Shown one piece after another: positions 16,950-24,572 of a stretch of 32,569 nt of DNA (positions are counted from its first letter, which is position 1; each line of letters begins with the position of its first letter). Below the pieces are notes generated by a model. That model saw only the letters and a list, made by a program, of their open reading frames with translations. It was not told the DNA's origin and did not search any database. The position numbers were made by a program, and so were the translations under genes. Origin of the DNA: Hyphomicrobiales bacterium (GTDB taxonomy: Bacteria; Pseudomonadota; Alphaproteobacteria; Rhizobiales; Beijerinckiaceae); the NCBI GenBank assembly GCA_947455725.1, contig CANGPL010000032.1, positions 1 to 32,569 on the forward strand, in the 5' to 3' direction.

Positions 16950-17651
16950 ATGCGCGTATTGCTTATCGAGGACGACAGCGCGACCGCGCAAAGCATCGAG
17001 TTGATGCTGAAGTCCGAAAATTTTAATGTCTACACCACTGATCTTGGCGAGGAAGGCATCGATCTCGGCAAGCTTTATGATTACGATATTATCCTGCTCG
17101 ACCTGAACCTGCCCGATATGTCGGGATATGAAGTGCTCCGCAGCCTTCGAGTTGCTAAGGTAAAGACGCCGATCCTCATTCTCTCTGGCCTCGCCGGTAT
17201 TGAAGACAAGGTTCGCGGCCTAGGCTTTGGCGCCGACGATTATCTCACCAAGCCATTCCATAAAGACGAGCTTGTTGCCCGCATCCAAGCGATTGTCCGT
17301 CGCTCGAAGGGGCATGCACAATCGGTCATCATCACCGGCGACCTCACCGTCAATCTCGATCAAAAGACGGTCGAAGTTGGTGGCGCACGCGTGCACTTGA
17401 CCGGCAAAGAATATCAGATGCTGGAGCTCTTAAGCCTTCGCAAGGGCACCACGCTCACCAAGGAAATGTTCTTGAACCACCTCTATGGCGGTATGGACGA
17501 GCCTGAATTGAAAATCATCGATGTGTTCATCTGCAAGCTTCGCAAAAAGCTCGCGAATGCATCGCATGGAACCAATTACATCGAAACGGTTTGGGGTCGC
17601 GGATATGTTCTGCGCGAAATGACCGAGGCTGAAGAACGCTTAAGCGCTTAA
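16950..17651 (+). CDS. ctrA: Cell-cycle response regulator CtrA
   Basis: CtrA is the OmpR-type master regulator of the alphaproteobacterial cell cycle, motility and, in some lineages, replication initiation. The 233-residue product begins [20 protein letters not shown] with acidic pair E7/D8-D9, phosphoacceptor D51 (LLDLNLPD) and the conserved [22 protein letters not shown] linker. The C-terminal winged helix contains [40 protein letters not shown] and [12 protein letters not shown], nearly identical to known CtrA. The start is ATG 16950 with AAGGA upstream. The C-terminus ends LSA, not the Ala-Ala used for ClpXP recognition in Caulobacter. A strong terminator follows, and chpT, its phosphodonor, is convergent. 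Confidence 0.98.
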   Translation: MRVLLIEDDSATAQSIELMLKSENFNVYTTDLGEEGIDLGKLYDYDIILLDLNLPDMSGYEVLRSLRVAKVKTPILILSGLAGIEDKVRGLGFGADDYLTKPFHKDELVARIQAIVRRSKGHAQSVIITGDLTVNLDQKTVEVGGARVHLTGKEYQMLELLSLRKGTTLTKEMFLNHLYGGMDEPELKIIDVFICKLRKKLANASHGTNYIETVWGRGYVLREMTEAEERLSA

Positions 17652-17680
17652 TCATAGTCACGATGACACCATCATCCAGT

Positions 17681-17708
17681 AAAAAGCCCCGCTCCGGCGG
17701 GGCTTTTT
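17681..17708. terminator. Bidirectional Rho-independent terminator between ctrA and chpT
   Basis: A 12-bp stem AAAAAGCCCCGC / GCGGGGCTTTTT with loop TCCG. The A/T flanks on both sides let it work for ctrA on the plus strand and chpT on the minus strand. Confidence 0.93.
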
Positions 17709-17723
17709 ATTGAGGCGGTTACT

Positions 17724-18365
17724 TTAAAGCGCCGTAGCAATAATTGTTGCTTCATCGTCTTGAAGAGACAATTCGACTTTCATACCAGCGGCACGAGCGA
17801 TTAATCCGGCATAATAAGGTTGGATGGCATGGGCATCGATAGTGCCGGTTTCGCTCTCGCCGCGAAGCAAGCCTTCAACATTCGTCGGAATGCGGGCGCT
17901 TTTTCCCGTCGCACGAATATCGAAATTACCCTGCTCGCCTACGACATCGACCTTGGCGCGAATAACGCCGCCGCGTGGAATGGTGGAGGTGGCCGTCATC
18001 AAAAGATTCAATAATAATTTGACCTGATTCTTGGGCAGCAAAACGCGCGGTGCATCCATCTCAAGTTTAATTCGATCATCTTCGATGAAGCCCTTGGCAA
18101 TTTGCGCCGCATCGCCAAGATCGATGGCCGCACCGGCAGAACCCGCCGCCCCAAATGCGATACGCGCAAATTGCAGACGGGCAGAGGCCTGCTTGGCACT
18201 CTTTTTAATCAGATCATGCGCAAATTCACGCATGGACTCGTCTTTTTCTTCTTCCAATACCTCGAGCCCATTCACGATAGCGCCTACCGGGCTGATAACA
18301 TCGTGACACACACGGCTACAGAGCAATGCCGCAAGTTCGAGCGGCTCGAGTGAAACAACGGCCAT
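17724..18365 (-). CDS. chpT: Histidine phosphotransferase ChpT
   Basis: ChpT carries phosphate from the hybrid kinase CckA to CtrA and CpdR. The 213-residue product has the dimerisation/phosphotransfer helix LAALLCSRVCHDVISPVGAI with the acceptor H21, NGLEVLEEE, and a degenerate C-terminal ATPase-like domain (KNQVKLLLNLLMTAT; AIQPYYAGLIARAAG) without a kinase ATP-binding signature, as expected of ChpT (DUF2328). AAGGT lies 7 bases before the ATG. Its direct adjacency to ctrA, tail to tail, is functionally telling. CckA is not in the window. Confidence 0.94.
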   Translation of the reverse strand: MAVVSLEPLELAALLCSRVCHDVISPVGAIVNGLEVLEEEKDESMREFAHDLIKKSAKQASARLQFARIAFGAAGSAGAAIDLGDAAQIAKGFIEDDRIKLEMDAPRVLLPKNQVKLLLNLLMTATSTIPRGGVIRAKVDVVGEQGNFDIRATGKSARIPTNVEGLLRGESETGTIDAHAIQPYYAGLIARAAGMKVELSLQDDEATIIATAL

Positions 18366-18471
18366 AAATAAACCTTCAATTATGCGGATTTAAACCGCGA
18401 TACCGTGAAGACCTCAGCATTTACCCGAATCGCGAGGATGCCTATGGTTTTATGATTGGTTATCATATTTT

Positions 18472-18499
18472 GATATTCGTAACGGAAAGTTACGATATC
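18472..18499. promoter_or_regulatory. Long dyad in the chpT-eipA divergent region
   Basis: Arms GATATTCGTAAC and GTTACGATATC pair over 11 bp with one bulged T around a GGAAA centre, 49 bases before the eipA ATG. There is no T-tract, so it is not an evident terminator; it could be an operator or an RNA leader hairpin. The rest of the 182-base gap (18366-18547) shows one GAATC (18428) and no good CtrA box. Confidence 0.45.
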
Positions 18500-18547
18500 C
18501 GCGATTAAATCCGTCACCAGTGTGTGGCAAAGGTGTGAGGAATTGAG

Positions 18548-19153
18548 ATGAAGCATTGGCATATGATGATGGCCGCCTTAGTGGCTGGTTTATTGAGCAT
18601 CTCCCCTGCTACGGCTCAAAATAAGCCGATCCCCGCAAAACCTCTCGGCTCCTCGGCCAATGAGGCCCCGGCGACCTTTAAGACCGATGATCTTGTTAAA
18701 TCTGGCCACGCGTTTTTCGGGTCCGTATCACAAGGCTTGGCATCGGTCATTGAGGCAGCCGTGCAACGTTGGGGACAGCCGAATGGCTATGTTCTAGGCC
18801 AAGAGGCCGCAGGCGCCTTCTTTGGCGGCCTTCGTTACGGCGAGGGCAAGCTTTATACGAAAAATGCTGGTGACCGTCCGGTCTTTTGGCAAGGTCCATC
18901 AGTAGGTTTCGATGTTGGGGGCCAAGGCGCGCGCACCATGATGCTCGTTTATAATTTACCCTCGACCGAAGCCGTATATCGCCGCTTTGGCGGTGTGGAT
19001 GGATCGGCCTATTTCATCGGCGGCTTTAATGCGACGGCCTTGGCTTCCGACAATATTGTTGTTGTGCCGATTAGCTCCGGTGTCGGTGCACGGCTTGGCG
19101 TGAATATGGGCTATTTAAAATTCACGAAGGAAGCGACCTGGAACCCCTTCTAA
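18548..19153 (+). CDS. eipA: EipA family periplasmic envelope-integrity protein (DUF1134)
   Basis: The 201-residue product has a signal peptide (MKHWHMMMAALVAGLLSISPATAQ, cleavage likely after residue 23 or 24) and the DUF1134 core: AFFGSVSQGLASVIEAAVQRWG, GYVLGQEAAGAFFGGLRYG, a WQGPSVGFDVGGQG segment and a C-terminal GVGARLGVNMGYLKF-type strand. In Brucella EipA is a periplasmic protein needed for envelope stress resistance and its gene is reported to be under CtrA control, which makes the position next to ctrA-chpT interesting. GAGGAATTGAG precedes the ATG. A hairpin overlapping the stop codon ends the gene. Confidence 0.88.
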   Translation: MKHWHMMMAALVAGLLSISPATAQNKPIPAKPLGSSANEAPATFKTDDLVKSGHAFFGSVSQGLASVIEAAVQRWGQPNGYVLGQEAAGAFFGGLRYGEGKLYTKNAGDRPVFWQGPSVGFDVGGQGARTMMLVYNLPSTEAVYRRFGGVDGSAYFIGGFNATALASDNIVVVPISSGVGARLGVNMGYLKFTKEATWNPF

Positions 19154-19162
19154 GGGTTCCAG
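19138..19162 (+). terminator. Terminator-like hairpin overlapping the eipA stop codon
   Basis: A perfect 9-bp stem CTGGAACCC / GGGTTCCAG whose 7-base loop CTTCTAA contains the TAA stop, followed by CCTTTCGCTTTTCTT. The stem also lies between eipA and convergent metZ. T-tract quality is moderate. Confidence 0.7.
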
Positions 19163-19175
19163 CCTTTCGCTTTTC

Positions 19176-20363
19176 TTATGCGTGCTCAAGTGCCGAGACA
19201 AGATCTTTGATCAAATCATCTGGATGTTCCAATCCGATCGATAAACGAACCAGCCCATCACCCACGCCCATTTCAGCGCGCTCTTCTGGTGTAAAGCGTT
19301 GATGGGTTGTGGTGGCCGGATGCGTAATCAAGCTCTTTGCGTCACCGAGATTGTTCGAAATCTTAATCAGCGACAAAGCGTTTAGAAAACGAAACGCTGC
19401 ATCTTTGCCAGCCTTTAACTCGAACGCAATAAGCGTTGAACCACCCGCCATTTGCTTCTTGATGATATCCGCTTGCGGATGATCGGCGCGACCGCAATAG
19501 ATGAGCTTTGATAGTTTCGCATGGCTTGCCAACGCATCAGCAACCAATCCGGCTGTGCGCGTTTGCCGCTCGACGCGGACCGCGAGCGTTTCCAACCCCT
19601 TAAGCAAGACCCACGCATTAAAGGGGGACAGCGCTGGGCCGGTTTGGCGCAGCGGTGTTTTCACGTGATCCGTAATAAATTGGTTAGACGCAAGAATAAC
19701 GCCGCCCAAACACCGGCCTTGGCCATCAATATGCTTGGTAGCGGAGTAAACAACGCAATCTGCCCCGAGCTCTAATGGCTTTTGCTGCATTGGCGTTGCG
19801 AAGACATTATCGACCGTTAGCTTTGCGCCAACCTCGTGGGCGATTTTGGCAACCGCAGCAATATCAATAATTTCGAGCGTCGGATTAGAAGGGCTTTCAA
19901 GGAAAAAGACTTTTGTATTGGGCCGCGCCGCGTTTTTCCATGCAGCCAAATCCTTGCCATCGACGAGCGTGGTTTCAACGCCAAAGCGCGGCAACCATTC
20001 TTCAATTACATAGCGGCAAGATCCGAACAAAGCGCGTGCTGCGACCACATGATCGCCCGCTCTCACTTGGCCCATCAGGGCTGCCGTTACCGCCGCCATG
20101 CCCGTAGCGGTGGCGCGTGCCGCCTCGGCACCCTCTAATGACGCCATGCGGGCCTCGAACATCGCCACGGTGGGATTTGAGAAGCGCGCATAAATATAGC
20201 CGGGAACCTCGTCCTTAAAACGGGCCTCGCATTCTTCCGCCGAGGCATAGACATGGCCTTGGGTGAGGAAGAGAGCTTCCGACGTCTCGCCGAATTCGGA
20301 GCGGAACGAGCCATCATGAACAAGGCGCGTTTCAAGATGGTGCCGGGCAAGATCATTCGTCAT
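19176..20363 (-). CDS. metZ: O-succinylhomoserine sulfhydrylase MetZ
   Basis: A PLP enzyme of the gamma family that condenses O-succinylhomoserine with sulfide to give homocysteine for methionine synthesis. The 395-residue product has the YARFSNPTVAMFEARMASLEGAE substrate/PLP segment, FFLESPSNPTLEI, VDNVFATP, and the PLP lysine K210 in SATKHIDGQGR, ending with the SLIKISNNLGDAKSLITHPATTTH and VRLSIGLEHPDDL motifs. MetZ rather than MetB or MetC is chosen from the SATKHIDGQGRCLGG-type sequence and the neighbouring sulfite reductase genes. AAGGAG lies 7 bases before the ATG. It is divergent from the cys cluster that supplies its sulfide. Confidence 0.9.
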   Translation of the reverse strand: MTNDLARHHLETRLVHDGSFRSEFGETSEALFLTQGHVYASAEECEARFKDEVPGYIYARFSNPTVAMFEARMASLEGAEAARATATGMAAVTAALMGQVRAGDHVVAARALFGSCRYVIEEWLPRFGVETTLVDGKDLAAWKNAARPNTKVFFLESPSNPTLEIIDIAAVAKIAHEVGAKLTVDNVFATPMQQKPLELGADCVVYSATKHIDGQGRCLGGVILASNQFITDHVKTPLRQTGPALSPFNAWVLLKGLETLAVRVERQTRTAGLVADALASHAKLSKLIYCGRADHPQADIIKKQMAGGSTLIAFELKAGKDAAFRFLNALSLIKISNNLGDAKSLITHPATTTHQRFTPEERAEMGVGDGLVRLSIGLEHPDDLIKDLVSALEHA

Positions 20364-20612
20364 AGGGGGCTCCTTACCAATTTCTTGGGGTGATTATACC
20401 GAAGAATGGCGTTCGTAAAGACGGAATATCGTACTTTATATCGAAATATTTTAGAAACGCTTAGATTCGAGCTTCGATTTATTCAAATTACATATTTATG
20501 ATGTGAATTAAATAAATATCGAAAAAAAATGGAAAATATATTTATCACCGCTTAAATCCGTGGCATAGAACCGTCTGAAGTCCCGGCGCCCTAATTTTTG
20601 GTTTTATATTCG
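20364..20612. promoter_or_regulatory. AT-rich divergent promoter region between metZ and the cys cluster
   Basis: A 249-base gap, very AT-rich from about 20430 to 20560. The octamer ATATTTAT or its complement occurs at 20492, 20512 and 20538, and TATCG occurs several times. No recognisable SAM riboswitch core was found upstream of metZ. Both divergent promoters must lie here; exact elements are not resolved. Confidence 0.4.
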
Positions 20613-20924
20613 ATGAACAAATCACCCGCCCTACCCGCAATTTTGATGGCTAACGACCTGTTAGACGGAGAAGTCTTGTTTCTCGGACCCTCCGCATGGG
20701 AACGGAGCCACCATAAAGCCCAGATTGCGCACAGCGTGTCGGAAGCTGAAGCTTTGCAGGCGCGTGCGGCTGTCGATTTCAAAGCCAATGTGATCGTTGA
20801 TCCCTATCTCGTTCAAGTGACCATCGGCGCCAATGGCGAACCGGTACCGGTTCATTATCGCGAAAAAATGCGCACGCTCGGGCCCACCATCCGTCCCGAC
20901 CTTGGCAAGCAGGCAGAGGCTTAA
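20613..20924 (+). CDS. DUF2849 protein of the sulfite reductase cluster
   Basis: A 103-residue soluble protein with MANDLLDGEVLFLG near the start, AQIAHSVSEAEALQARAAVDF in the middle, and VDPYLVQV and REKMRTLGPTIRPDLGKQAE at the end, the pattern of DUF2849. In alphaproteobacteria this family is almost always found directly before cysI, suggesting an accessory role in sulfite reduction such as electron delivery or assembly, but no activity is established. The ATG at 20613 is preferred to a TTG at 20598; there is no strong ribosome site. cysI starts 3 bases after its stop. Confidence 0.85.
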   Translation: MNKSPALPAILMANDLLDGEVLFLGPSAWERSHHKAQIAHSVSEAEALQARAAVDFKANVIVDPYLVQVTIGANGEPVPVHYREKMRTLGPTIRPDLGKQAEA

Positions 20925-20927
20925 TCC

Positions 20928-22589
20928 ATGTATCGCTATGATGAATTCGACAGAACCTTCGTTAAAGAACGCGTAGCCGAGTTTCGTTCGCAGGTAGAGC
21001 GTCGGCTTGATGGCTCCCTCTCAGACGATGAGTTCAAGCCTTTGCGCTTGATGAACGGGCTTTATCTCCAGCTGCATGCCTATATGCTGCGCGTCGCTAT
21101 TCCCTATGGCACTTTGTCCGCACACCAAATGCGTCAGCTCGCGATGATTGCGGATAAATGGGATAAGGGCTACGGCCATTTTACGACGCGCCAAAACATC
21201 CAATTTAATTGGCCTAAACTATCCGATGTTCCAGCCATTCTTGATGCGTTGGCGGAAGTCGAGATGCATGCCATTCAAACATCTGGCAATTGCATCCGCA
21301 ACGTAACGGCCGATCAATTCGCAGGCGTTGCTTTTGATGAAGTAGAAGACCCGCGACCAACGGCGGAATTGCTCCGTCAGTGGTCATCGTTGCATCCGGA
21401 ATTCACGTTTCTTCCGCGCAAATTTAAAATCGCGGTAACGGGCGCAACCCATGATCGTGCCGCTATCAAAGCGCATGATATTGGCTTACGCGTTTTACGC
21501 CATCCGAATACGCAAGAAGTGGGTTATGAAGTTAGCGTGGGTGGTGGCTTAGGCCGTACGCCGTTGATTGGTAAAATCATTCGCGAGTTCCTGCCACGCA
21601 ACGATTTATTGCCCTATCTTGAAGCCTTGATGCGTGTTTATAATTCTGAGGGGCGGCGCGATAATAAATATAAAGCGCGCGTCAAAATCCTTGTGCATGA
21701 AACAGGCATTGAGGAAATACGCAAAGCGGTTGAAGAAGAATTCGAAGCGATGGACGGCCCATCGGTTGCTGCCGATGCAAAAGAAGTGGAACGGATCGCG
21801 GCCTATTTCGCGCCACCTCCTTATGAAAAGCTCCCTGCGGTGAGCGCATCACTTGAAGCCGCGTTAAAGAGCAATGCAACATTCGCTCGTTTTGTTGAAA
21901 CCAACGGCTTCAAGCACAAAGTGCCGGGCTATCGCGCGATCACAATTTCGTTAAAGCCAATAGGTGGCGCTCCGGGTGACGCAACATCCGACGAGATGCG
22001 CGCTTTGGCTGATGCGGCGGATCAATTCAGCTTTGGTGAATTGCGCGTTACCCATTTGCAAAATATCGTCTTGCCGAATGTCAAAGACGATGATCTCTTT
22101 GCGCTCTGGTCACACTTAAACTCGCATGGTTTAGCGACCGCCAATGTCGGCCTCATCACCGATATCGTGGCCTGCCCCGGCATGGATTATTGTGCTTTGG
22201 CGACGGCGCGCTCGATCCCGATTGCCCAAGCGATTGCAACAAAATTTGCTGATCCTGATCGGCAAAAACTGATCGGCGAATTGGGCATTAAAATCTCGGG
22301 CTGCATTAATGCCTGCGGCCATCATCACATAGGCAATATCGGCATTCTTGGGCTCGAAAAATCCGGCGAGGAAAGCTACCAGATCACGCTGGGTGGCGAT
22401 GCCACGGAAACCGCAGCCATTGGTGAGCGTCTAGGACCCGGCGTCACCGCGGATGCGGTACCCGATACGATCGAACGCCTCGTCGATATTTACCTTGCCG
22501 AGCGCCAAGCCGATGAGCGTTTCATCGACACCTATCGCCGCGTCGGTCTTGACCGTTTCAAAGGAGCCATCCATGCCGTTGATGCGTAA
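20928..22589 (+). CDS. cysI: Assimilatory sulfite reductase, hemoprotein (CysI/nitrite-sulfite reductase family)
   Basis: Reduces sulfite to sulfide with six electrons at a siroheme coupled to a 4Fe-4S cluster. The 553-residue product has two ferredoxin-like repeats, with YGHFTTRQNIQFNWPKL and the TSGNCIRNVTADQFAG segment, and a C-terminal cluster-binding region with CPGMDYC (C416, C422) and CINAC (C459, C463), followed by GHHHIGNIGILG. Length is normal. Flanking DUF2849, DUF934 and cysG support sulfite over nitrite as substrate. The last bases overlap the start of the DUF934 gene. No separate flavoprotein (CysJ) is seen, so ferredoxin or another donor is likely. Confidence 0.92.
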   Translation: MYRYDEFDRTFVKERVAEFRSQVERRLDGSLSDDEFKPLRLMNGLYLQLHAYMLRVAIPYGTLSAHQMRQLAMIADKWDKGYGHFTTRQNIQFNWPKLSDVPAILDALAEVEMHAIQTSGNCIRNVTADQFAGVAFDEVEDPRPTAELLRQWSSLHPEFTFLPRKFKIAVTGATHDRAAIKAHDIGLRVLRHPNTQEVGYEVSVGGGLGRTPLIGKIIREFLPRNDLLPYLEALMRVYNSEGRRDNKYKARVKILVHETGIEEIRKAVEEEFEAMDGPSVAADAKEVERIAAYFAPPPYEKLPAVSASLEAALKSNATFARFVETNGFKHKVPGYRAITISLKPIGGAPGDATSDEMRALADAADQFSFGELRVTHLQNIVLPNVKDDDLFALWSHLNSHGLATANVGLITDIVACPGMDYCALATARSIPIAQAIATKFADPDRQKLIGELGIKISGCINACGHHHIGNIGILGLEKSGEESYQITLGGDATETAAIGERLGPGVTADAVPDTIERLVDIYLAERQADERFIDTYRRVGLDRFKGAIHAVDA

Positions 22590-23076
22590 CAACAGCTTTG
22601 TCGAGGATAGCTACCGGCATATTGCCGATGACGAAGCAATACCGACTTCGGGCGATATTATCGTTCCGCTGGCGCGGATCGAGGAGGCTTCTGGTCGCTT
22701 GGCATCCGCCAAGGGTAAACTCGGTATCCACGTTCCAAACAACGTGAAACCTGCAAGCTTAACGTCGCATTTCAACGAGGTGGCGCTTATTTCAGTTGCG
22801 TTTCCGGCGTTTAATGATGGCCGTGGCTTCTCGATTGCCCGTCGCCTGCGCCGCAACGGGTTTACCGGTACGCTACGCGCAACCGGCCCTTTGATTGCCG
22901 ATCAATATGCCTATGCCAAAGCCTGTGGCTTTGACGAAATTGATCTGCCGGAGGGGCTTGCGGTCCGCCAGGGCGTTGATCAGTGGAAAAAGGGCGCATC
23001 CGCGATAAGCCTCTCCTATCAGCGCGGTTATGCTCGTTCATCAACCATCCTTGATCGCCGGAGAGCGGCGCACTAG
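22573..23076 (+). CDS. DUF934 protein of the sulfite reductase cluster
   Basis: A 167-residue soluble protein with DDEAIPTSGDIIVPLARIEE, FNEVALISVAFPAFNDGRGFSIARRLR, GFTGTLRATGPLIADQYAYAKACGFDEIDLPEG and a basic C-terminus, the DUF934 pattern. Its genes follow cysI in most proteobacteria with this cluster; the biochemical role is not established. The ATG at 22573 has AAAGGAG at ideal spacing and overlaps the cysI 3' end by 17 bases, so translation is probably coupled. The frame's earlier start inside cysI is rejected. Confidence 0.9.
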   Translation: MPLMRNNSFVEDSYRHIADDEAIPTSGDIIVPLARIEEASGRLASAKGKLGIHVPNNVKPASLTSHFNEVALISVAFPAFNDGRGFSIARRLRRNGFTGTLRATGPLIADQYAYAKACGFDEIDLPEGLAVRQGVDQWKKGASAISLSYQRGYARSSTILDRRRAAH

Positions 23077-23085
23077 AACAATCGA

Positions 23086-24567
23086 ATGTCACGCAAGCCG
23101 ACCGAGACCAGCATCGCCCGCATTCAGCCGCTCGCCCGGCTGCCGGTGTTCTTTGCGCTCGAAGGCCGCCGCGTTGTCATCGCCGGCGGATCGGAAGCCG
23201 CCGCTTGGAAGGCCGAACTTTTGGCGGCCGCCGGTGCACGGGTCGAACTATATGCCGAGCATCCATCTGACGAATTGCTGACCGTTTTGCAGTCGCTTGC
23301 GAGCGATCACATCGAACTTCGTCGTAGGCCATGGTCCTTTGATATCCTGCAAGGCGCTGCGCTCGCTATCCTTGCCACCGAGAATGATGCGGAGGCGCAG
23401 GCGTTCCGCTGCTCGGCGCAAGCCAATGGCGTGCCGTGCAATGTGGTTGACCGCCCGGCCTTTTGTGATTTTTCCTTCGGCGGCATCGTCAACCGCTCGC
23501 CTTTGATCATTGGCATTTCGACCGACGGCGCGGCGCCTGTCTTTGGCCAAGCCATTCGCGCAAAGATAGAAGCGATGCTTCCGCAAGGCTTAACGCAATG
23601 GGCGGAGGCGGCGCGGCAATGGCGACCTTCGGTACAAGCGCTGAAGCTTTCCTTCCAACGCCGCCGCGCGTTTTGGGAGCGGTTTACCGAATTGGCTCTT
23701 GCCAATCCAAACGATACGCCGAGTGAGGCGGAGCGCGATGCCTTGCTGGCCAAGAGCGCGCATGATGCCGCCTCACCCGAACGCGGATCCGCTGTGCTGG
23801 TTGGTGCAGGCCCGGGTGATCCTGAACTTTTAACGCTTAAAGCGGTACGTGCGCTGCAATCTGCCGATATTATTCTCTATGATGATCTCGTCTCGCGCGC
23901 TGTATTGGATTTTGCCCGCCGTGAAGCAAAGACGATGCTGGTAGGCAAGACGGGACATGGCCCCTCCTGCAAGCAGGAAGACATCAACCGGCTCATGGTT
24001 TCTTTTGCCCAGCAGGGCAAGCGTGTGGTGCGGTTAAAAAGCGGCGACCCGATGGTGTTTGGTCGCGCGACCGAAGAACTCGAAGCCTGCCGTTTGGCGG
24101 GGGTTCCGGTCGAGGTTATTCCCGGCATTACGACGGCGCAGGGTGTCGCAAGCCGCATTGGCCGGTCGCTCACCCATCGCGCCATTGCCCGTCGCGTTCA
24201 ATTTCTTACGGGTCACGACACATCGGGCAAATTGCCGGGTGATATTGATTGGTCGGCGATTGCCGATCAAAACGCGACAACCGTCGTCTATATGCCCGCC
24301 AAAACCATTCGGGCATTGACGGAAGCAGCCCTTCGGCACGGCCTGCCTGCGGATATTCCGGCCATTGCCGTTTATAATGCGACGCGGACGAATGAGTTGG
24401 TGGTTGAAGCGACCATCGCGTCCCTGCCCGACCGCATGGAGGCGTCAGGTGCATCAGGGCCCGTCATCGTCTTGATTGGCAAAGCCATGCAGGGTGCCGA
24501 AGCCAATTGGCTTCATTTATGGGGTTCGTCGACGAGCCCGGAAGAAACCATCCGGGCGATCGGATAA
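23086..24567 (+). CDS. cysG: Siroheme synthase CysG (multifunctional)
   Basis: Makes siroheme from uroporphyrinogen III: C-terminal SAM-dependent methylation, N-terminal NAD-dependent oxidation and Fe chelation. In the 493-residue product the N-terminal Rossmann domain (PVFFALEGRRVVIAGGSEAAAWKAELL, about 18-45) is followed by the chelatase dimer domain (NRSPLIIGISTDGAAPVFGQAIRAKIE). The methyltransferase domain begins near residue 235 with VLVGAGPGDPELLTLKAVRALQSADIILYDDLVS, continues with RLKSGDPMVFGRATEE and VIPGITTAQGVASRIG and ends VIVLIGKAM. It supplies the siroheme of the adjacent CysI. It lies 9 bases after DUF934 in the same operon. No cysH is present in the window. Confidence 0.95.
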   Translation: MSRKPTETSIARIQPLARLPVFFALEGRRVVIAGGSEAAAWKAELLAAAGARVELYAEHPSDELLTVLQSLASDHIELRRRPWSFDILQGAALAILATENDAEAQAFRCSAQANGVPCNVVDRPAFCDFSFGGIVNRSPLIIGISTDGAAPVFGQAIRAKIEAMLPQGLTQWAEAARQWRPSVQALKLSFQRRRAFWERFTELALANPNDTPSEAERDALLAKSAHDAASPERGSAVLVGAGPGDPELLTLKAVRALQSADIILYDDLVSRAVLDFARREAKTMLVGKTGHGPSCKQEDINRLMVSFAQQGKRVVRLKSGDPMVFGRATEELEACRLAGVPVEVIPGITTAQGVASRIGRSLTHRAIARRVQFLTGHDTSGKLPGDIDWSAIADQNATTVVYMPAKTIRALTEAALRHGLPADIPAIAVYNATRTNELVVEATIASLPDRMEASGASGPVIVLIGKAMQGAEANWLHLWGSSTSPEETIRAIG

Positions 24568-24572
24568 GGGGT

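Noticed and set aside
20364-20450. SAM-II or other SAM riboswitch before metZ
   Set aside because: Expected from alphaproteobacterial met genes, but the conserved core and pseudoknot sequence were not found in the metZ leader.
22453-22572. 40-residue N-terminal extension of the DUF934 protein inside cysI
   Set aside because: ATG 22573 has an ideal AAAGGAG site and matches the family start.
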